Positions 38,261-48,024 of a stretch of DNA of 64,000 bases are shown one piece after another. The translations under genes and the position numbers were made by a program. The first letter of the stretch is position 1. Each line of letters begins with the position of its first letter. The stretch spans positions 44,324 to 108,323 of the forward strand of contig CAIOKE010000218.1 of NCBI GenBank assembly GCA_903858815.1, in the 5' to 3' direction. The notes beneath the pieces are model-generated. The model made no database searches. It worked only from the letters and a program-made list of their open reading frames with translations, and was not told where the DNA came from. Origin of the DNA: an uncultured Planctomycetaceae bacterium (GTDB lineage Bacteria > Planctomycetota > Planctomycetia > Planctomycetales > Planctomycetaceae).

Positions 38261-39682
38261 TCAATTCTGCAGCAGCACCCATGTGTCCTTACTGCCACCA
38301 CCCTGGGACGAGTTCACAATCATGGAACCTTCCCGGAGTGCAACGCGAGTGAGGCCACCTGGCAGGACGAATGTCTGTTCCCCGAACAGGATGAACGGAC
38401 GCAGATCCACATGGCGCGGAGCAAGGCGGCCGTTGATCACCGTGGGCACTGTTGACAGAGTCAGCATGGGTTGTGCAATGTAATTACGCGGATCACGGCG
38501 AATGGATTCAGCACAACGGTCCCGTTCTTCCTGGGAAGCAACCGGTCCCATCAGAATTCCGTACCCGCCCGATTCGTTGGTCGGCTTCACCACAAGGCTG
38601 GACAGGTTCTCAAGAACCCAGCCACACTGCTTCGGGTCGGAACACAGATACGTGGGAACATTATTCAGAATCGGATCCTCAGACAGATAGTACCGAATAA
38701 TGTCCGGAACGTACTGATAAACCGCTTTGTCGTCGGCAACACCGGTGCCGGGAGCATTTGCCAGAGTCACCCGGCCTGCCCGGAAAGCTCGCATCAGCCC
38801 AGGCACGCCCAGCATACTGTCCGGACGAAACACTTCAGGGTCGAGGAAATCGTCATCAATTCGCCGATAAATCACATCAACTCGCCGCGGGCCACGAGTG
38901 GTCTTCATCCAGACTGTGTCATTACGATCCACAAACAGGTCCGGGCCAGTGACCAGTTCAATCCCCATCTGTTGCGCCAGAAACGAGTGTTCGAAGTAAG
39001 CCGAGTTGTAAATACCCGGAGTCAGAACAACGGCAGTTGGGTGCTCTGCCTCCGGTGGCGCCGTGCTGAGTAGTTTTTCCAGCAGTCGCTCTGGATAGTC
39101 ATCAATCGGAGCGATGACTGATCCCTCAAAAACCTCGGGCAGCACTCGTTTCATGATTTCCCGATTTTCCAGCACGTAGCTGACACCTGATGGGCAGCGC
39201 AGGTTGTCTTCGAGAACGTACAAGGTGCCATCATGGTGACGTACCAGATCCGTGCCTGTGACGTGAGTCCACACGCCACCAGGTGGCCGGAAGCCAACAC
39301 ATTCCGGACGGAAGGTTTTAGCTGTTCGGATCAAAGCCTCCGGAACGACACCATCGCGCAGAATGCGGCCCTCGTTATAGACGTCATCCAGAAACAGATT
39401 AAGCGCCTTGATTCGCTGCTTCAGGCCGGTTTCGATCTGCTGCCATTCCTGAGCGGGAATCGGACGCGGTACAACGTCAAATGGCCAGATCTTTTCTGTA
39501 CCGGCATCGTGGCCGTAGACGGCGAAGGTAATGCCCTTCTCCAGCAGCTCCTCCTCTGCCAGTTTCTGCCGCTCAGCCAGAACGTCAGCAGACAGTGCAG
39601 CCAGACATTCAGACAAAGCGGAATGCCGAGGAACCCCTGACTCCGTCAACAGCTCGTCAAAATTGGGTGCTGGCTGTGTCAC
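38261..39682 (-). CDS. Circularly permuted type 2 ATP-grasp protein
   Basis: 473 residues from the GTG at 39682, which has GAGG eight bases upstream; the frame runs on to 39913 but that part is Cys/Gln-rich and unlike the family. [36 protein letters not shown] is the family start. [43 protein letters not shown] holds conserved nucleotide-binding residues, and [17 protein letters not shown] is the permuted ATP-grasp lysine/glycine loop. These enzymes are presumed carboxylate-amine ligases. It is co-transcribed with the alpha-E gene. Confidence 0.9.
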   Translation of the reverse strand: MTQPAPNFDELLTESGVPRHSALSECLAALSADVLAERQKLAEEELLEKGITFAVYGHDAGTEKIWPFDVVPRPIPAQEWQQIETGLKQRIKALNLFLDDVYNEGRILRDGVVPEALIRTAKTFRPECVGFRPPGGVWTHVTGTDLVRHHDGTLYVLEDNLRCPSGVSYVLENREIMKRVLPEVFEGSVIAPIDDYPERLLEKLLSTAPPEAEHPTAVVLTPGIYNSAYFEHSFLAQQMGIELVTGPDLFVDRNDTVWMKTTRGPRRVDVIYRRIDDDFLDPEVFRPDSMLGVPGLMRAFRAGRVTLANAPGTGVADDKAVYQYVPDIIRYYLSEDPILNNVPTYLCSDPKQCGWVLENLSSLVVKPTNESGGYGILMGPVASQEERDRCAESIRRDPRNYIAQPMLTLSTVPTVINGRLAPRHVDLRPFILFGEQTFVLPGGLTRVALREGSMIVNSSQGGGSKDTWVLLQN

Positions 39683-39937
39683 GCGAAAAACCTCGCTGTG
39701 TGGGGAACATCGGGTACCATAAGCTTGCTGCCGTGATTTCGGACACTGTGCACAAATTGCATGCAGGGCTTGTGCGGATTCTGTAACTGGAAACTGAACC
39801 TGACTGAATCCAAACGCAATTTTCTGCAATAACGCGAGATTTGTGCAGCAATCATCTTGTTGTTGGCTATTAGTGCAACAATTGTGCCGCCGGCGTGCCG
39901 ATTTCGCAGGCATGATTCCCTGTTTGTCGATGAATTC

Positions 39938-42358
39938 TCATCGCTCAGCGGGATCGATTCGCATAAAGCAGAGCCGTTTCCGATCGCCGGTCTGATAGAG
40001 TCGCTCGAGTAGATGGATGACTGAGGGCTGATAGTCGATCCGTCGATCTTTGCGGCCTTCGACGATGCGGATGGGTTTTGTGAGGTCGATCTCGGGGATT
40101 TCAGGACTGATGTACAACGTGACTTCAGCCGGGGCTGATTCGATACGGAACACATTGGCGGAAGACATGCGAGCGTCCAGCGTGGCGGGACGGAAACCAT
40201 CCTGACTGGCGTCCGAAGGGGCATCCAGCTGACCGAATTGTTTGGGCAGCCCGCCAAGTTCCACCCAGCCCCAGTCGAGGTCAGTGGACCGCAGCAGACG
40301 AGCATGCACTCTTTTGGGCCATGCCTGTCGGCGATACAGCTGAAACCAGCGAAACAGGTCATCAGCCTCTTCGGCATAGGCCTCAGCTCCATGATCCGGG
40401 TATTTGATAAATGTCGCGTCAAACCAGACCTGGATTTCTTCCCCACGACGGAATAATTTTGCTGCCAGCTGTCCCATCTGTTCGAACCAGAGTGGATGAG
40501 CATCACCAATGACGATGTACCATGGTTTCTCTATGGCATTCGTGGCTGTCCATTGCAGGTGTTTACGACCGGTGGAACTGATGGCAGCAACTGCGGCGAA
40601 TTCCTGTGCATGCGAGGCCATCAGGTCCATTGCCGCTTCACCACCGGTGCCGTGTCCTGCCACATAGATTCGCTCATCATCGATGCGGAGTCCCAGTCTG
40701 ACTGTGCGCAGCAGATTCATGACCTGCTGGTGTTCGATGGCAGACGCAGTCCACGTGGTTTCGCTGGTCTCAGTGCCGACCAGTGGCATCACGACGATGA
40801 ACCCATGGATTTCCGCCTGTGGTTGCCACCATCGGAGCCATGCGGCAGGGTCGCCACCGGTTTGTGGGAATGCAATAACCAGTGGCCAGTCACGTGACTG
40901 GTGGTATTCCGGTGGAACAAGCCCGATCGCGCCGGCACAGTTCTCTGAGGGTTCAATTCGGAATGTTGCTGCATGTCCGGGCGTAGCTGCATCAATCCTG
41001 ACGGGCAGTGGTGGCGGCAGATGGCGAACCATCGCAGCGATTCGTTCGGTACTGACACCTTCAGTGCGGGCTATCTGCGCTGCCTGCTGGGTACGAATCT
41101 CGGTTTCGTCGGGTTCACTGGCAAGATAATTCAGAATCATCCCACGTGCCTCGAACAATGACAGTACGTCATTCAGGCTGTTCATAGTGTTTTCCGCTCC
41201 CAGCAGCCAGCCGGAGAGAGCGGTTGCCAGTTGTTCGTCCGCCACGGGGCGTTCGGCCTCGGCTGTATCCAGTTGCAGTTCAAAGGCAGCAAACCGAGGC
41301 AGCGAATCGGGATCGAGCTGTTCGATGCAGAGGGTAGCGGCATGTCGAGCGGCGGTTCTGACGGCAGCATCCTCCAACTGGGATGCCAGTTCTGAGATCG
41401 CGTGTCTGATTCGTTCGGCGCGACGATGACTTTCGGCGTAGTCGGCCGCAATCCGTTCGACTCGCACGATTGTTTCCGGCGTCAGTTCTTTGGATGGGTA
41501 CAGTCGAGCGCCGTTGGCTGCGAGGTTATGCTGACCGGCAAGGCGTCGCTGTTCGAGGGCATCAGCAATCTGTCGGGCCGTTTCTTCGCGAACGACCTGC
41601 AACTGCTGCTGCTGCACAGCCTGCTGGTCAGGGAAGTCTCGGCCAAGACTCTGCAGAATCGCCGTGGCTTCCGGGAAGCGACGAGCCTTCAGCAGCATGC
41701 GGACAATTTCCAGCCGGCGGACGGGACTGGATTGAAATCCGTCAGCGAGGGACAGCGTGGAGACAAGATTCTGTGTGGGCAGCGAGTCCAGAGAGACGGC
41801 AAAGGTCCAGTCATGAGTCAGGCTGGTCACTTCGGCATACATCTCATTGACGGCAGTGACAGCCGCAGAGAGTTCTTCGGGATCTTCTCCGGGACGAGGG
41901 ACACTGGCCCGTGAAACTCCCAGTCCATCAAATGGACTGAGAGCGGGCAGGATCAGGGGGCGTGGTTTTCTGGCAGTTCTCTGACGCGGGATTGGCAGTG
42001 ACAAAGCGGGCCACGCGGTAATGTCAGGTACCGGCTGTTCAGCGCGGCGGCGAGGCACATAAATGTCGCGATAGCCCTGGCTGATTACTCGCAACGCAAG
42101 CTTCTGGTCGATTTTATCGACAACGCGGCGACTGACTGGCAGTGGCGCCAGTGTGGTGGCAGATGAAATCATGCCACTGAGAATCTGACCACTGGAGATG
42201 CGAACAGAACCGGGAACCGGCTTTTCTTCCTCGATGGGGATGATTCGCACATCCGCCTGGGGTTCGTCAGCAGCCAATTGATGAATGGCTACTGAGAAGA
42301 CAGTCAACAGCAGCCAGATGGCAGAGACGATTCCATACCAGAGACTGCGGAAGATCAC
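39938..42358 (-). CDS. Exported alpha/beta-hydrolase-fold protein lacking the nucleophile Ser
   Basis: 806 residues from the GTG at 42358 (GGGGGG seven bases upstream). A signal peptide (WYGIVSAIWLLLTVFSVAIHQLAADEP) opens the protein. Residues 60-450 are helical, with little resemblance to known domains. From about 500 a PHB-depolymerase/esterase-like alpha/beta-hydrolase follows (LVIAFPQTGGDPAAWLRWWQPQAEIHGFIVVMP). The nucleophile elbow reads G568-H-G570-T-G-G, so Gly stands where Ser is expected. YPDHGAEAY may hold the usual histidine. A longer frame to 42445 would overlap the upstream stop as ATGA, but it would put a hairpin inside the gene and 29 non-signal residues before the signal. Confidence 0.7.
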   Translation of the reverse strand: MIFRSLWYGIVSAIWLLLTVFSVAIHQLAADEPQADVRIIPIEEEKPVPGSVRISSGQILSGMISSATTLAPLPVSRRVVDKIDQKLALRVISQGYRDIYVPRRRAEQPVPDITAWPALSLPIPRQRTARKPRPLILPALSPFDGLGVSRASVPRPGEDPEELSAAVTAVNEMYAEVTSLTHDWTFAVSLDSLPTQNLVSTLSLADGFQSSPVRRLEIVRMLLKARRFPEATAILQSLGRDFPDQQAVQQQQLQVVREETARQIADALEQRRLAGQHNLAANGARLYPSKELTPETIVRVERIAADYAESHRRAERIRHAISELASQLEDAAVRTAARHAATLCIEQLDPDSLPRFAAFELQLDTAEAERPVADEQLATALSGWLLGAENTMNSLNDVLSLFEARGMILNYLASEPDETEIRTQQAAQIARTEGVSTERIAAMVRHLPPPLPVRIDAATPGHAATFRIEPSENCAGAIGLVPPEYHQSRDWPLVIAFPQTGGDPAAWLRWWQPQAEIHGFIVVMPLVGTETSETTWTASAIEHQQVMNLLRTVRLGLRIDDERIYVAGHGTGGEAAMDLMASHAQEFAAVAAISSTGRKHLQWTATNAIEKPWYIVIGDAHPLWFEQMGQLAAKLFRRGEEIQVWFDATFIKYPDHGAEAYAEEADDLFRWFQLYRRQAWPKRVHARLLRSTDLDWGWVELGGLPKQFGQLDAPSDASQDGFRPATLDARMSSANVFRIESAPAEVTLYISPEIPEIDLTKPIRIVEGRKDRRIDYQPSVIHLLERLYQTGDRKRLCFMRIDPAER

Positions 42359-42378
42359 TGCTGTTCCCCCCGAATGAA

Positions 42379-42409
42379 CACAGGCCGACTCGAAAACGAG
42401 CGGCCTGTG
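42379..42409 (-). terminator. Intergenic hairpin between lipoprotein and hydrolase genes
   Basis: A 13-bp stem with one bulged A: CACAGGCCG (42379-42387) and CTCG (42389-42392) pair with CGAG (42397-42400) and CGGCCTGTG (42401-42409) around AAAA. On the minus strand it is followed by TTCATTCGGGGGG, not a T-run, so it may stabilise the 3' end of the lipoprotein message or attenuate the operon, without being a true intrinsic terminator. Its presence supports the downstream GTG start of the hydrolase. Confidence 0.6.
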
Positions 42410-42441
42410 CGTCGATCCTGTCTGCTCCGGAACAACGGACT

Positions 42442-42816
42442 TCATTTCATGAAGAAGTCGGTCGGGCCTCGCAGAGTGTAATAAGGATACTGGTAAACGG
42501 CCGGCGGCGCGTTCTGCGGAGGATAACTCAAGCCGTCCGGAGTTGTATAGGTATAGAAGTTACGGTGCACCGGAAAGAACGGCAGATTGCAGCTTCCGGT
42601 CTGGCAGGCACCTGAATGTGGGCAATTCTGGCTGTGGACGACGTGACCGCCATGTCCGGCCGTACCCTGACAGCTGGGGCAGCCCTGCACCGAGACCGGT
42701 CCAGCAGTCCATTCGCCGGGGCCCTGGCCACGAATTTCCGGAGTTGTGGACGCGCAGCCCGTCGCCAGCAACCCAATCGCTCCTGAAAGCAGCAGCGTCA
42801 ACGTCGATCGATGCAT
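42442..42816 (-). CDS. Small Cys/His-rich lipoprotein
   Basis: 124 residues. MHRSTLTLLLSGAIGLLATGC is a lipoprotein signal with lipobox ATGC. The mature part has CPSCQG, then HGGHVVHSQNCPHSGACQTGSCN: six cysteines and several histidines within about 35 residues, a possible metal-binding or disulfide region. The C-terminal half is Pro/Tyr-rich (TTPDGLSYPPQNAPPAVYQY, then YYTLRGPTDFFMK). I do not know a named family. It is the first gene of the unit with the hydrolase-fold protein. Confidence 0.68.
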   Translation of the reverse strand: MHRSTLTLLLSGAIGLLATGCASTTPEIRGQGPGEWTAGPVSVQGCPSCQGTAGHGGHVVHSQNCPHSGACQTGSCNLPFFPVHRNFYTYTTPDGLSYPPQNAPPAVYQYPYYTLRGPTDFFMK

Positions 42817-43138
42817 GAATCCCGCTCCCTCGAGTCCCCCCAGAATCCTTCCGGCCCCTCATTGTTCGCCGGGTCAGCAGGCACAATTCACGGCGGACTC
42901 CCTGTCGGGACCGCCCCCGCTGATACACTCCTGACATTCGTTATCGGCAGAACAACCCGCCAATCATGCAAAATCCCTCTAAATCCGATCCCAGAATTCC
43001 AGGAAGTTTAGAAGGTCTTGCGAAAACGGGGTGGTCCGCATACAGTCCTGAGAAGCACAACGGCAGGCTGCCCCGGCAGGCCTGTTTTGTATGCAAGTGA
43101 CGAAGAGGACTCAGTTTAGGTTGTTCAGGGAGGAATCG
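42817..43138. other. Gene-free divergent intergenic region
   Basis: 322 bases between the divergent lipoprotein and isomerase-like genes. It contains an imperfect stem, CAGGCTGCC/GGCAGGCCTG, at 43063-43083, followed by TTTTG, 50 bases ahead of the isomerase start. Promoters for both genes should lie here, but none is clear. Confidence 0.4.
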
Positions 43139-43882
43139 GTGCATCTCGCAGTCTCAATGCGAAGTCTCGGGGATCAGGCGTTCCCGGCGGCCTGCCTGCA
43201 GGTTCAGGAGCTGGGTTTTGACAAAATCGAAATCTGCTTCAGTGAATCCAGCAATCAACTGAAAATGGCGGCCGTTGCGGCAGATCCGGAAACCCACGTT
43301 GCTATGCTCAAGGAAGCCAGCCGGCTGTCTGCCGTGGCTGTGTTTCTCGAAAGCGAAACGGACCTGACCACCTTTTCCGGGCTGGTGCGGTTTGCACAGT
43401 TGCTCAAAGTGGCTCAGTTCACCATCGAAGCCTCGCCCCGGGGGACACCATTCAATACCGAGGTCGATCGACTTCGCGAACGCAATGCGATCTGCCATCA
43501 AGCCGGCATTCGCATGTCAATTCTGACTCGCTCCGGCACGCTTGCTGAAGACCCCCATACTGCGGTTGAGTTGTGTCAGGCAGCTAAAGGTGTCGGTATT
43601 ACTCTGGATCCCAGTTACTTCATCTGCCGCCCCGGCGGAATCGTTGATTTTGATGTCACGTTTCCTCATGTTCTGCATGTGCATCTGCGCGATACGTCAG
43701 TCTCAGAACTGCAGGTCCCTGCCGGGCTGGGTGAGGTGGACTACGGTCGCATCATCGCCATGCTGCGGCAGTATAACTACAACCGCTCAATGTCCGTGGA
43801 CCTGCTACCCGGAACTCTGCAGGGTGAGGACCGCCTGCGGGAACTGCGGAAACTGCGTCTGCTGCTGACCAGCATGCTGTAA
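43139..43882 (+). CDS. Sugar phosphate isomerase/epimerase-like TIM barrel
   Basis: 247 residues from the GTG at 43139, which has AGGGAGG six bases upstream. VHLAVSMRSLGDQAF and LQVQELGFDKIEICFSE form the first strand and helix of a xylose-isomerase-like (AP endonuclease 2) barrel. ITLDPSYFICRPGG and VLHVHLRDT carry the acidic and His residues that usually bind a divalent metal, and VDYGRIIAML with SVDLLPG closes the barrel. The specific substrate is unknown. It stands alone, divergent from the lipoprotein gene. Confidence 0.75.
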   Translation: MHLAVSMRSLGDQAFPAACLQVQELGFDKIEICFSESSNQLKMAAVAADPETHVAMLKEASRLSAVAVFLESETDLTTFSGLVRFAQLLKVAQFTIEASPRGTPFNTEVDRLRERNAICHQAGIRMSILTRSGTLAEDPHTAVELCQAAKGVGITLDPSYFICRPGGIVDFDVTFPHVLHVHLRDTSVSELQVPAGLGEVDYGRIIAMLRQYNYNRSMSVDLLPGTLQGEDRLRELRKLRLLLTSML

Positions 43883-43920
43883 GTCGATTGATACTGCGAT
43901 CTGGCCTGGCCTGCCCTGCC

Positions 43921-43949
43921 CTGCCCGTTCCTGACGGAACGGGCAGTTT
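43921..43949 (+). terminator. Hairpin terminator after the isomerase-like gene
   Basis: A perfect 11-bp stem, CTGCCCGTTCC (43921-43931) with GGAACGGGCAG (43936-43946), has a TGAC loop and is followed by TTTC. The T-run is short, but the stem is strong and correctly placed 38 bases after the stop. It lies between convergent genes and may act on both strands. Confidence 0.7.
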
Positions 43950-43981
43950 CATGCGCCCCGACAGTTACTGCTGCTGACTCA

Positions 43982-46474
43982 TCAGCTGCCCTCTGTATTC
44001 TGCTTCAGCGCTGTATCGAAGGCCTGCAGGCCGCTGCTGATCTCAGCCGCATCCGCAGGCTCCGGAGGAATGCCACCGAATCGCAACTGGTTGAAGGCTT
44101 CCGCAATTCGCGCGGGCAGGTCCGGGACCCCAGCCCGTCCAAGCGGAATGGCAAAGGTCTGCTCGGCTGCACGACAGAATTCCAGTGCCGTGGCGGATTC
44201 GCCACGTGGGTAGCCGGCTCGCTGACATAACTCGCAGAAAGCTTCATAGAATGCTACGGCCGAGGGCTCCGGGCGAGCACCACGCAGCGTTTTCAGCAGC
44301 GGCAACCGAGATAACAACCATTGAATAATGCGCCAGCGACGCTGGATCCAGAAACCACTGCCACCCAGCAACAGTCCAGCCGGTAGTAAGACCTTCCAGT
44401 CGCTCCATGATCGAGGTGCAGCGAGGGCCGAGCGGACAGCCGTCTGCAGTACAGGCACCATGCCCTCACTGCGAATGCTGGTCATCAATGATCCCCATGA
44501 GCTGAGCAGCGGGCTGAAGAACAGCTTCTGACGCTCAGCCGACATACTGCTGACATTTCCGGTCCAGAGATCTGACAGAGCCGCCTGAAATGACGACAGC
44601 ACCGATCGCGTCGCCACGGCCGTACGCTCTGCCTGTCGCGGGGCTCCCGGGGTTGGATCCACTGTGACCCACGTGCCGGAAATCCACGCCTCCACCCACG
44701 CATGCGCATGATGGTTGCGTACTTCGTACTGCCCGGTTGCCCCATTCAGCTCACAGCCACTGTAACCCATTACGAGGCGGGCTGGCACGCCGGCTGCCTG
44801 CAGCATCAGAGTGCACGCGGAGGCAAAGTACTCGCAATGGCCCTCGCGCGATTCGAACAGAAACTGCTCGATCGGATCGAGATCAAGACTGACACTCTGA
44901 CGATTCAGACTGTAGCGGAATCCGTTCTGGGGACTGAGATAACGGACAATTTTCTCGAGACATTCTCGGTCGGGCAGTTTCTTCTCCTGCGGGGCACACA
45001 GTTCCCGAGTTGTCTGATACAGACGGGGCAGGCGATTTCGCAGATCGTCAGTGATATAGCTGGTGACCGCCCGCATCTGCAGTGCTCGCTGCTGAGTTGC
45101 CACTCGCAGTTCAGATCGGCCGAATTCCACCGTCCACCACGGGAAGCCGATCTCGGGATGCCGCAATCGGGAAGCACAGCGAACTTTCCATGAACGGCTG
45201 CTCGGAATCTGCGACCGGTCCTCACCCTGCCACGTCAGGGAATTGTTCCAGTTACGTTCATTAATCCGCCAGCCGGCAGCCGGTTCAATGGAAATCAGTG
45301 GGTAGGGTGCAAACGCAGAAACCGGGACTGGTGGCTCATGCGTAAACTCAAGCAGAAAGTCGGCGGATGCGGGCCGTGAACTGGTCTGCTGTGGTAGTCC
45401 ATTACTGCGATTACCGGGTCCAGGCAGCCAGCGGCCCTCAGCGTAGAAGGACATTGCTGAACCCCTCAGCAGTACTTCAGGCATCTCCATTTCACGTTCA
45501 AAGGTTTCGATCGGAACGCGACTGGATGACTTCAGATCGGTGATTGTAAAAGTCATGACACGGCGGTTATCCGGCAGCAGTCGGCCGAATTCTCCCAGAC
45601 GAATTGACCCTGAATACCCGGTGGTCGCTGTGCCGCCGAAATCATCCGGCAGAGAACTGCTGAATACGGAGTTGGCCGATACGTTGATGCGAGGAAATGC
45701 AGCGAAGACAAACAATGCGACAACGATCGAGAGTCCCCAGCAGCCTGTTACCAGCGCCGTGAATCGCGGACCGGTCCATGATCGCAGTGATCCATGATCC
45801 ACTCCATGCACAATGGCAATCTGTGGTTCACTGCGAGTGACCACTTTCCCCGTTTCTGCCGATGCCAGCCCGAGGAACGACAGAATCCAGCGCCTTGTCG
45901 GAAGCCAGCGATGTCGAGCAGGCTGCACGACAGGCCGCGACTGGTCTGATGGGGCCCGGCGTGTCGCATCCGGAAGAATCAATCGGCGCGCTCTGGCAAG
46001 AGAAAACACTGCCAGTGTCCACATCATCAGCAGGGCGAACAGGAATGTCGCAACCCCATACGACAGACCCGTTGACAGGACAGCGGTCGCGGTGCACTGG
46101 AGCATACTAAGGGCGATCAGCCACCAGTATTGCCGACCTGTTTTGGGCATCAGCAGCACGATCCATGTGAGGAAGATCAGCAGGTCAGTGCCTGCTGTAA
46201 GCCTCTGAAAATTGCTGCCAGTGAATCGCTGGCTGGCCGCCACGAGAGCAATAATTCCCAGCACATTGGCCATTAAGACGGATAACCGCAGGCGTCGCTG
46301 TATCACTCCCGGACCCAGTCCCAGCAATGCAGCCAGTGGCGTCAGCGCGGGTGGCGTCAGTCGGCCCTGTCCGGAACCGAGGATCAATGAAGCAGCCGTG
46401 ACCATGCAGAAAATACTGACAGAAAATGTCAGCTGCAGGCGACGATCGGCGGCACTCAGAGCTTCGCGATTCAT
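43982..46474 (-). CDS. TgpA-like membrane transglutaminase
   Basis: 830 residues. Five or six N-terminal membrane helices (TgpA/DUF3488 region) are followed by a beta-rich region and a transglutaminase core: Cys547 in [26 protein letters not shown], His in [11 protein letters not shown] and Asp in WVTVDPTPG. One further helix ([14 protein letters not shown]) and a cytosolic helical tail of the DUF4129 type complete it. The catalytic domain should face the periplasm. The start overlaps the DUF58 stop as ATGA. Its substrates in planctomycetes are unknown. Confidence 0.9.
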   Translation of the reverse strand: MNREALSAADRRLQLTFSVSIFCMVTAASLILGSGQGRLTPPALTPLAALLGLGPGVIQRRLRLSVLMANVLGIIALVAASQRFTGSNFQRLTAGTDLLIFLTWIVLLMPKTGRQYWWLIALSMLQCTATAVLSTGLSYGVATFLFALLMMWTLAVFSLARARRLILPDATRRAPSDQSRPVVQPARHRWLPTRRWILSFLGLASAETGKVVTRSEPQIAIVHGVDHGSLRSWTGPRFTALVTGCWGLSIVVALFVFAAFPRINVSANSVFSSSLPDDFGGTATTGYSGSIRLGEFGRLLPDNRRVMTFTITDLKSSSRVPIETFEREMEMPEVLLRGSAMSFYAEGRWLPGPGNRSNGLPQQTSSRPASADFLLEFTHEPPVPVSAFAPYPLISIEPAAGWRINERNWNNSLTWQGEDRSQIPSSRSWKVRCASRLRHPEIGFPWWTVEFGRSELRVATQQRALQMRAVTSYITDDLRNRLPRLYQTTRELCAPQEKKLPDRECLEKIVRYLSPQNGFRYSLNRQSVSLDLDPIEQFLFESREGHCEYFASACTLMLQAAGVPARLVMGYSGCELNGATGQYEVRNHHAHAWVEAWISGTWVTVDPTPGAPRQAERTAVATRSVLSSFQAALSDLWTGNVSSMSAERQKLFFSPLLSSWGSLMTSIRSEGMVPVLQTAVRSALAAPRSWSDWKVLLPAGLLLGGSGFWIQRRWRIIQWLLSRLPLLKTLRGARPEPSAVAFYEAFCELCQRAGYPRGESATALEFCRAAEQTFAIPLGRAGVPDLPARIAEAFNQLRFGGIPPEPADAAEISSGLQAFDTALKQNTEGS

Positions 46475-47937
46475 GAAACCCCTCCTGCGTTTGAGTCTGC
46501 TGATGCACCTGTGTCAGGCGGCAGGCAGTACCGCAACAGTTCGCCCTGCTCTGCCGAGAGCACAGTGATTCCGGAGACACCAGATCCGGACTGGCCTTCC
46601 GCTGTCAGAGTCTGCAGTTTGTGACGAATGGTCGCGGGGCGTGGCGTAATCAGCAGTACAACGCGTCGACCGCGTCCGGATCGCAAAGCATCAGTAAGCA
46701 GTTGATCAAGCTGTGTTTGTGGCGCTGCCTGACATTCCGCGAGTGCTCTTAATGCAGACTCGCGAAATGCGGCTGCCCCTGCCGGTTCCACTCGGACATA
46801 CTGCTCACCCGCAAGACACATACGCTGCAGTTGCCAGGCAGACTGCGGCGAACTCTGCAGACATAATGCCGCAGCGAACGAAATCGCCAATTCCAGCTGC
46901 TGACGATCGGCCTGCGAGTCTGCATACAAATCCAGCAGCAGCAGCAACTCTGCTCGACGTACAGGACGCTGTTCTCGCACCATCAACTGGCCATGTCGCG
47001 CTGAGCTGCGCCAGTGCACTGCCCGATGATTATCACCTGATCGATATTCCCTGATACCATAGAATTCGTCCTCAGCAGCACCGTGAGATCGCATGCGAGA
47101 ATGCGCAGCGGCAGCCAGCTCGTCCTCGCGCAGACGCCAGCCGGAAAGCAGCCGAGCCGGAGCGGGATAGACTGTCAGTGTTTGTGTCTGATCAAACGTC
47201 TGATGTTTCTCGCCGATTCCCAGCGGGAACTGCGAACTGATCTTCAGTGGACCAAGCCGATACACACCTCGTTGCAGGATTCGCAGCTGATACTCGGCCA
47301 TACGCCGCTCACCCGGAGCAATCCGCATGAACAGCAGGTGTGGTGAATATTCACCGGCAGGCCCGGATAACTGATCGCGAACTTCCAGCAGATGCGATGA
47401 CAGCAAGGGTCGCTGATTATGGATGGAAACAGCCACGCGGAAGATGGCCCCTGACTCTACCGATTCCGGTGCGGTCCGCTGCACTTTCAGTCGGAGCAGC
47501 ATTAATACCACCACCCAGCCATTTACAACAAATGGGCCGGCCATCAGGCCAAACACCAGCAACAGCATGTTTCCCGTATCCGGATTACCGCCTGTCAGTG
47601 CTGAGACGGCTATCACCAGCATCATCGCAAGATAGACAAGGCCTTCACGTGGCAGCAGCAGACGCGATTCCATTCCCAGTCGCATCGCCAGTCGTGACAA
47701 CTGCTGGCGATAAAACTGGGTTAAACCGGCAATCAGCAGCAGCAGGACACCGGCTGCAATCAGTAAATGTCGATAGATCGGATCGAGATCGGGGTATCGT
47801 AATGGCAGGACCCACGCACCCAGAAAACATGCAGCGCACGACAACAACTGCACAATCAGCCCGGCACCCGCCCCTGCACCACCAGCGGGCGGGACTGATC
47901 CGATTGAGCCGGATGGATCGCGGGATTCTGCAGGCAT
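46471..47937 (-). CDS. DUF58 domain protein
   Basis: 488 residues. Membrane helices at about 28-50 and 55-70 and a hydrophobic region around 100-150 precede the DUF58 core, which is clear in [34 protein letters not shown], followed by a von Willebrand-like segment [13 protein letters not shown]58 proteins usually form an operon with a MoxR AAA ATPase and a TgpA transglutaminase. The transglutaminase is present with an ATGA overlap, but no MoxR gene is nearby. Confidence 0.88.
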   Translation of the reverse strand: MPAESRDPSGSIGSVPPAGGAGAGAGLIVQLLSCAACFLGAWVLPLRYPDLDPIYRHLLIAAGVLLLLIAGLTQFYRQQLSRLAMRLGMESRLLLPREGLVYLAMMLVIAVSALTGGNPDTGNMLLLVFGLMAGPFVVNGWVVVLMLLRLKVQRTAPESVESGAIFRVAVSIHNQRPLLSSHLLEVRDQLSGPAGEYSPHLLFMRIAPGERRMAEYQLRILQRGVYRLGPLKISSQFPLGIGEKHQTFDQTQTLTVYPAPARLLSGWRLREDELAAAAHSRMRSHGAAEDEFYGIREYRSGDNHRAVHWRSSARHGQLMVREQRPVRRAELLLLLDLYADSQADRQQLELAISFAAALCLQSSPQSAWQLQRMCLAGEQYVRVEPAGAAAFRESALRALAECQAAPQTQLDQLLTDALRSGRGRRVVLLITPRPATIRHKLQTLTAEGQSGSGVSGITVLSAEQGELLRYCLPPDTGASADSNAGGVS

Positions 47938-48024
47938 ACAGCGTTCCGCCAGTCAGTGTTGATGTAACAACCCCGGTATGTGACGATTTTCAGAAGACGC
48001 CGAATCGATCCTGTGGGGGTCTGG

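Noticed and set aside
43063..43088. Stem followed by TTTTG upstream of the isomerase-like gene as a terminator
   Set aside because: The stem has a bulge, no gene ends before it, and the neighbouring sequence is repetitive CAGG/GGCC, so chance pairing is likely.
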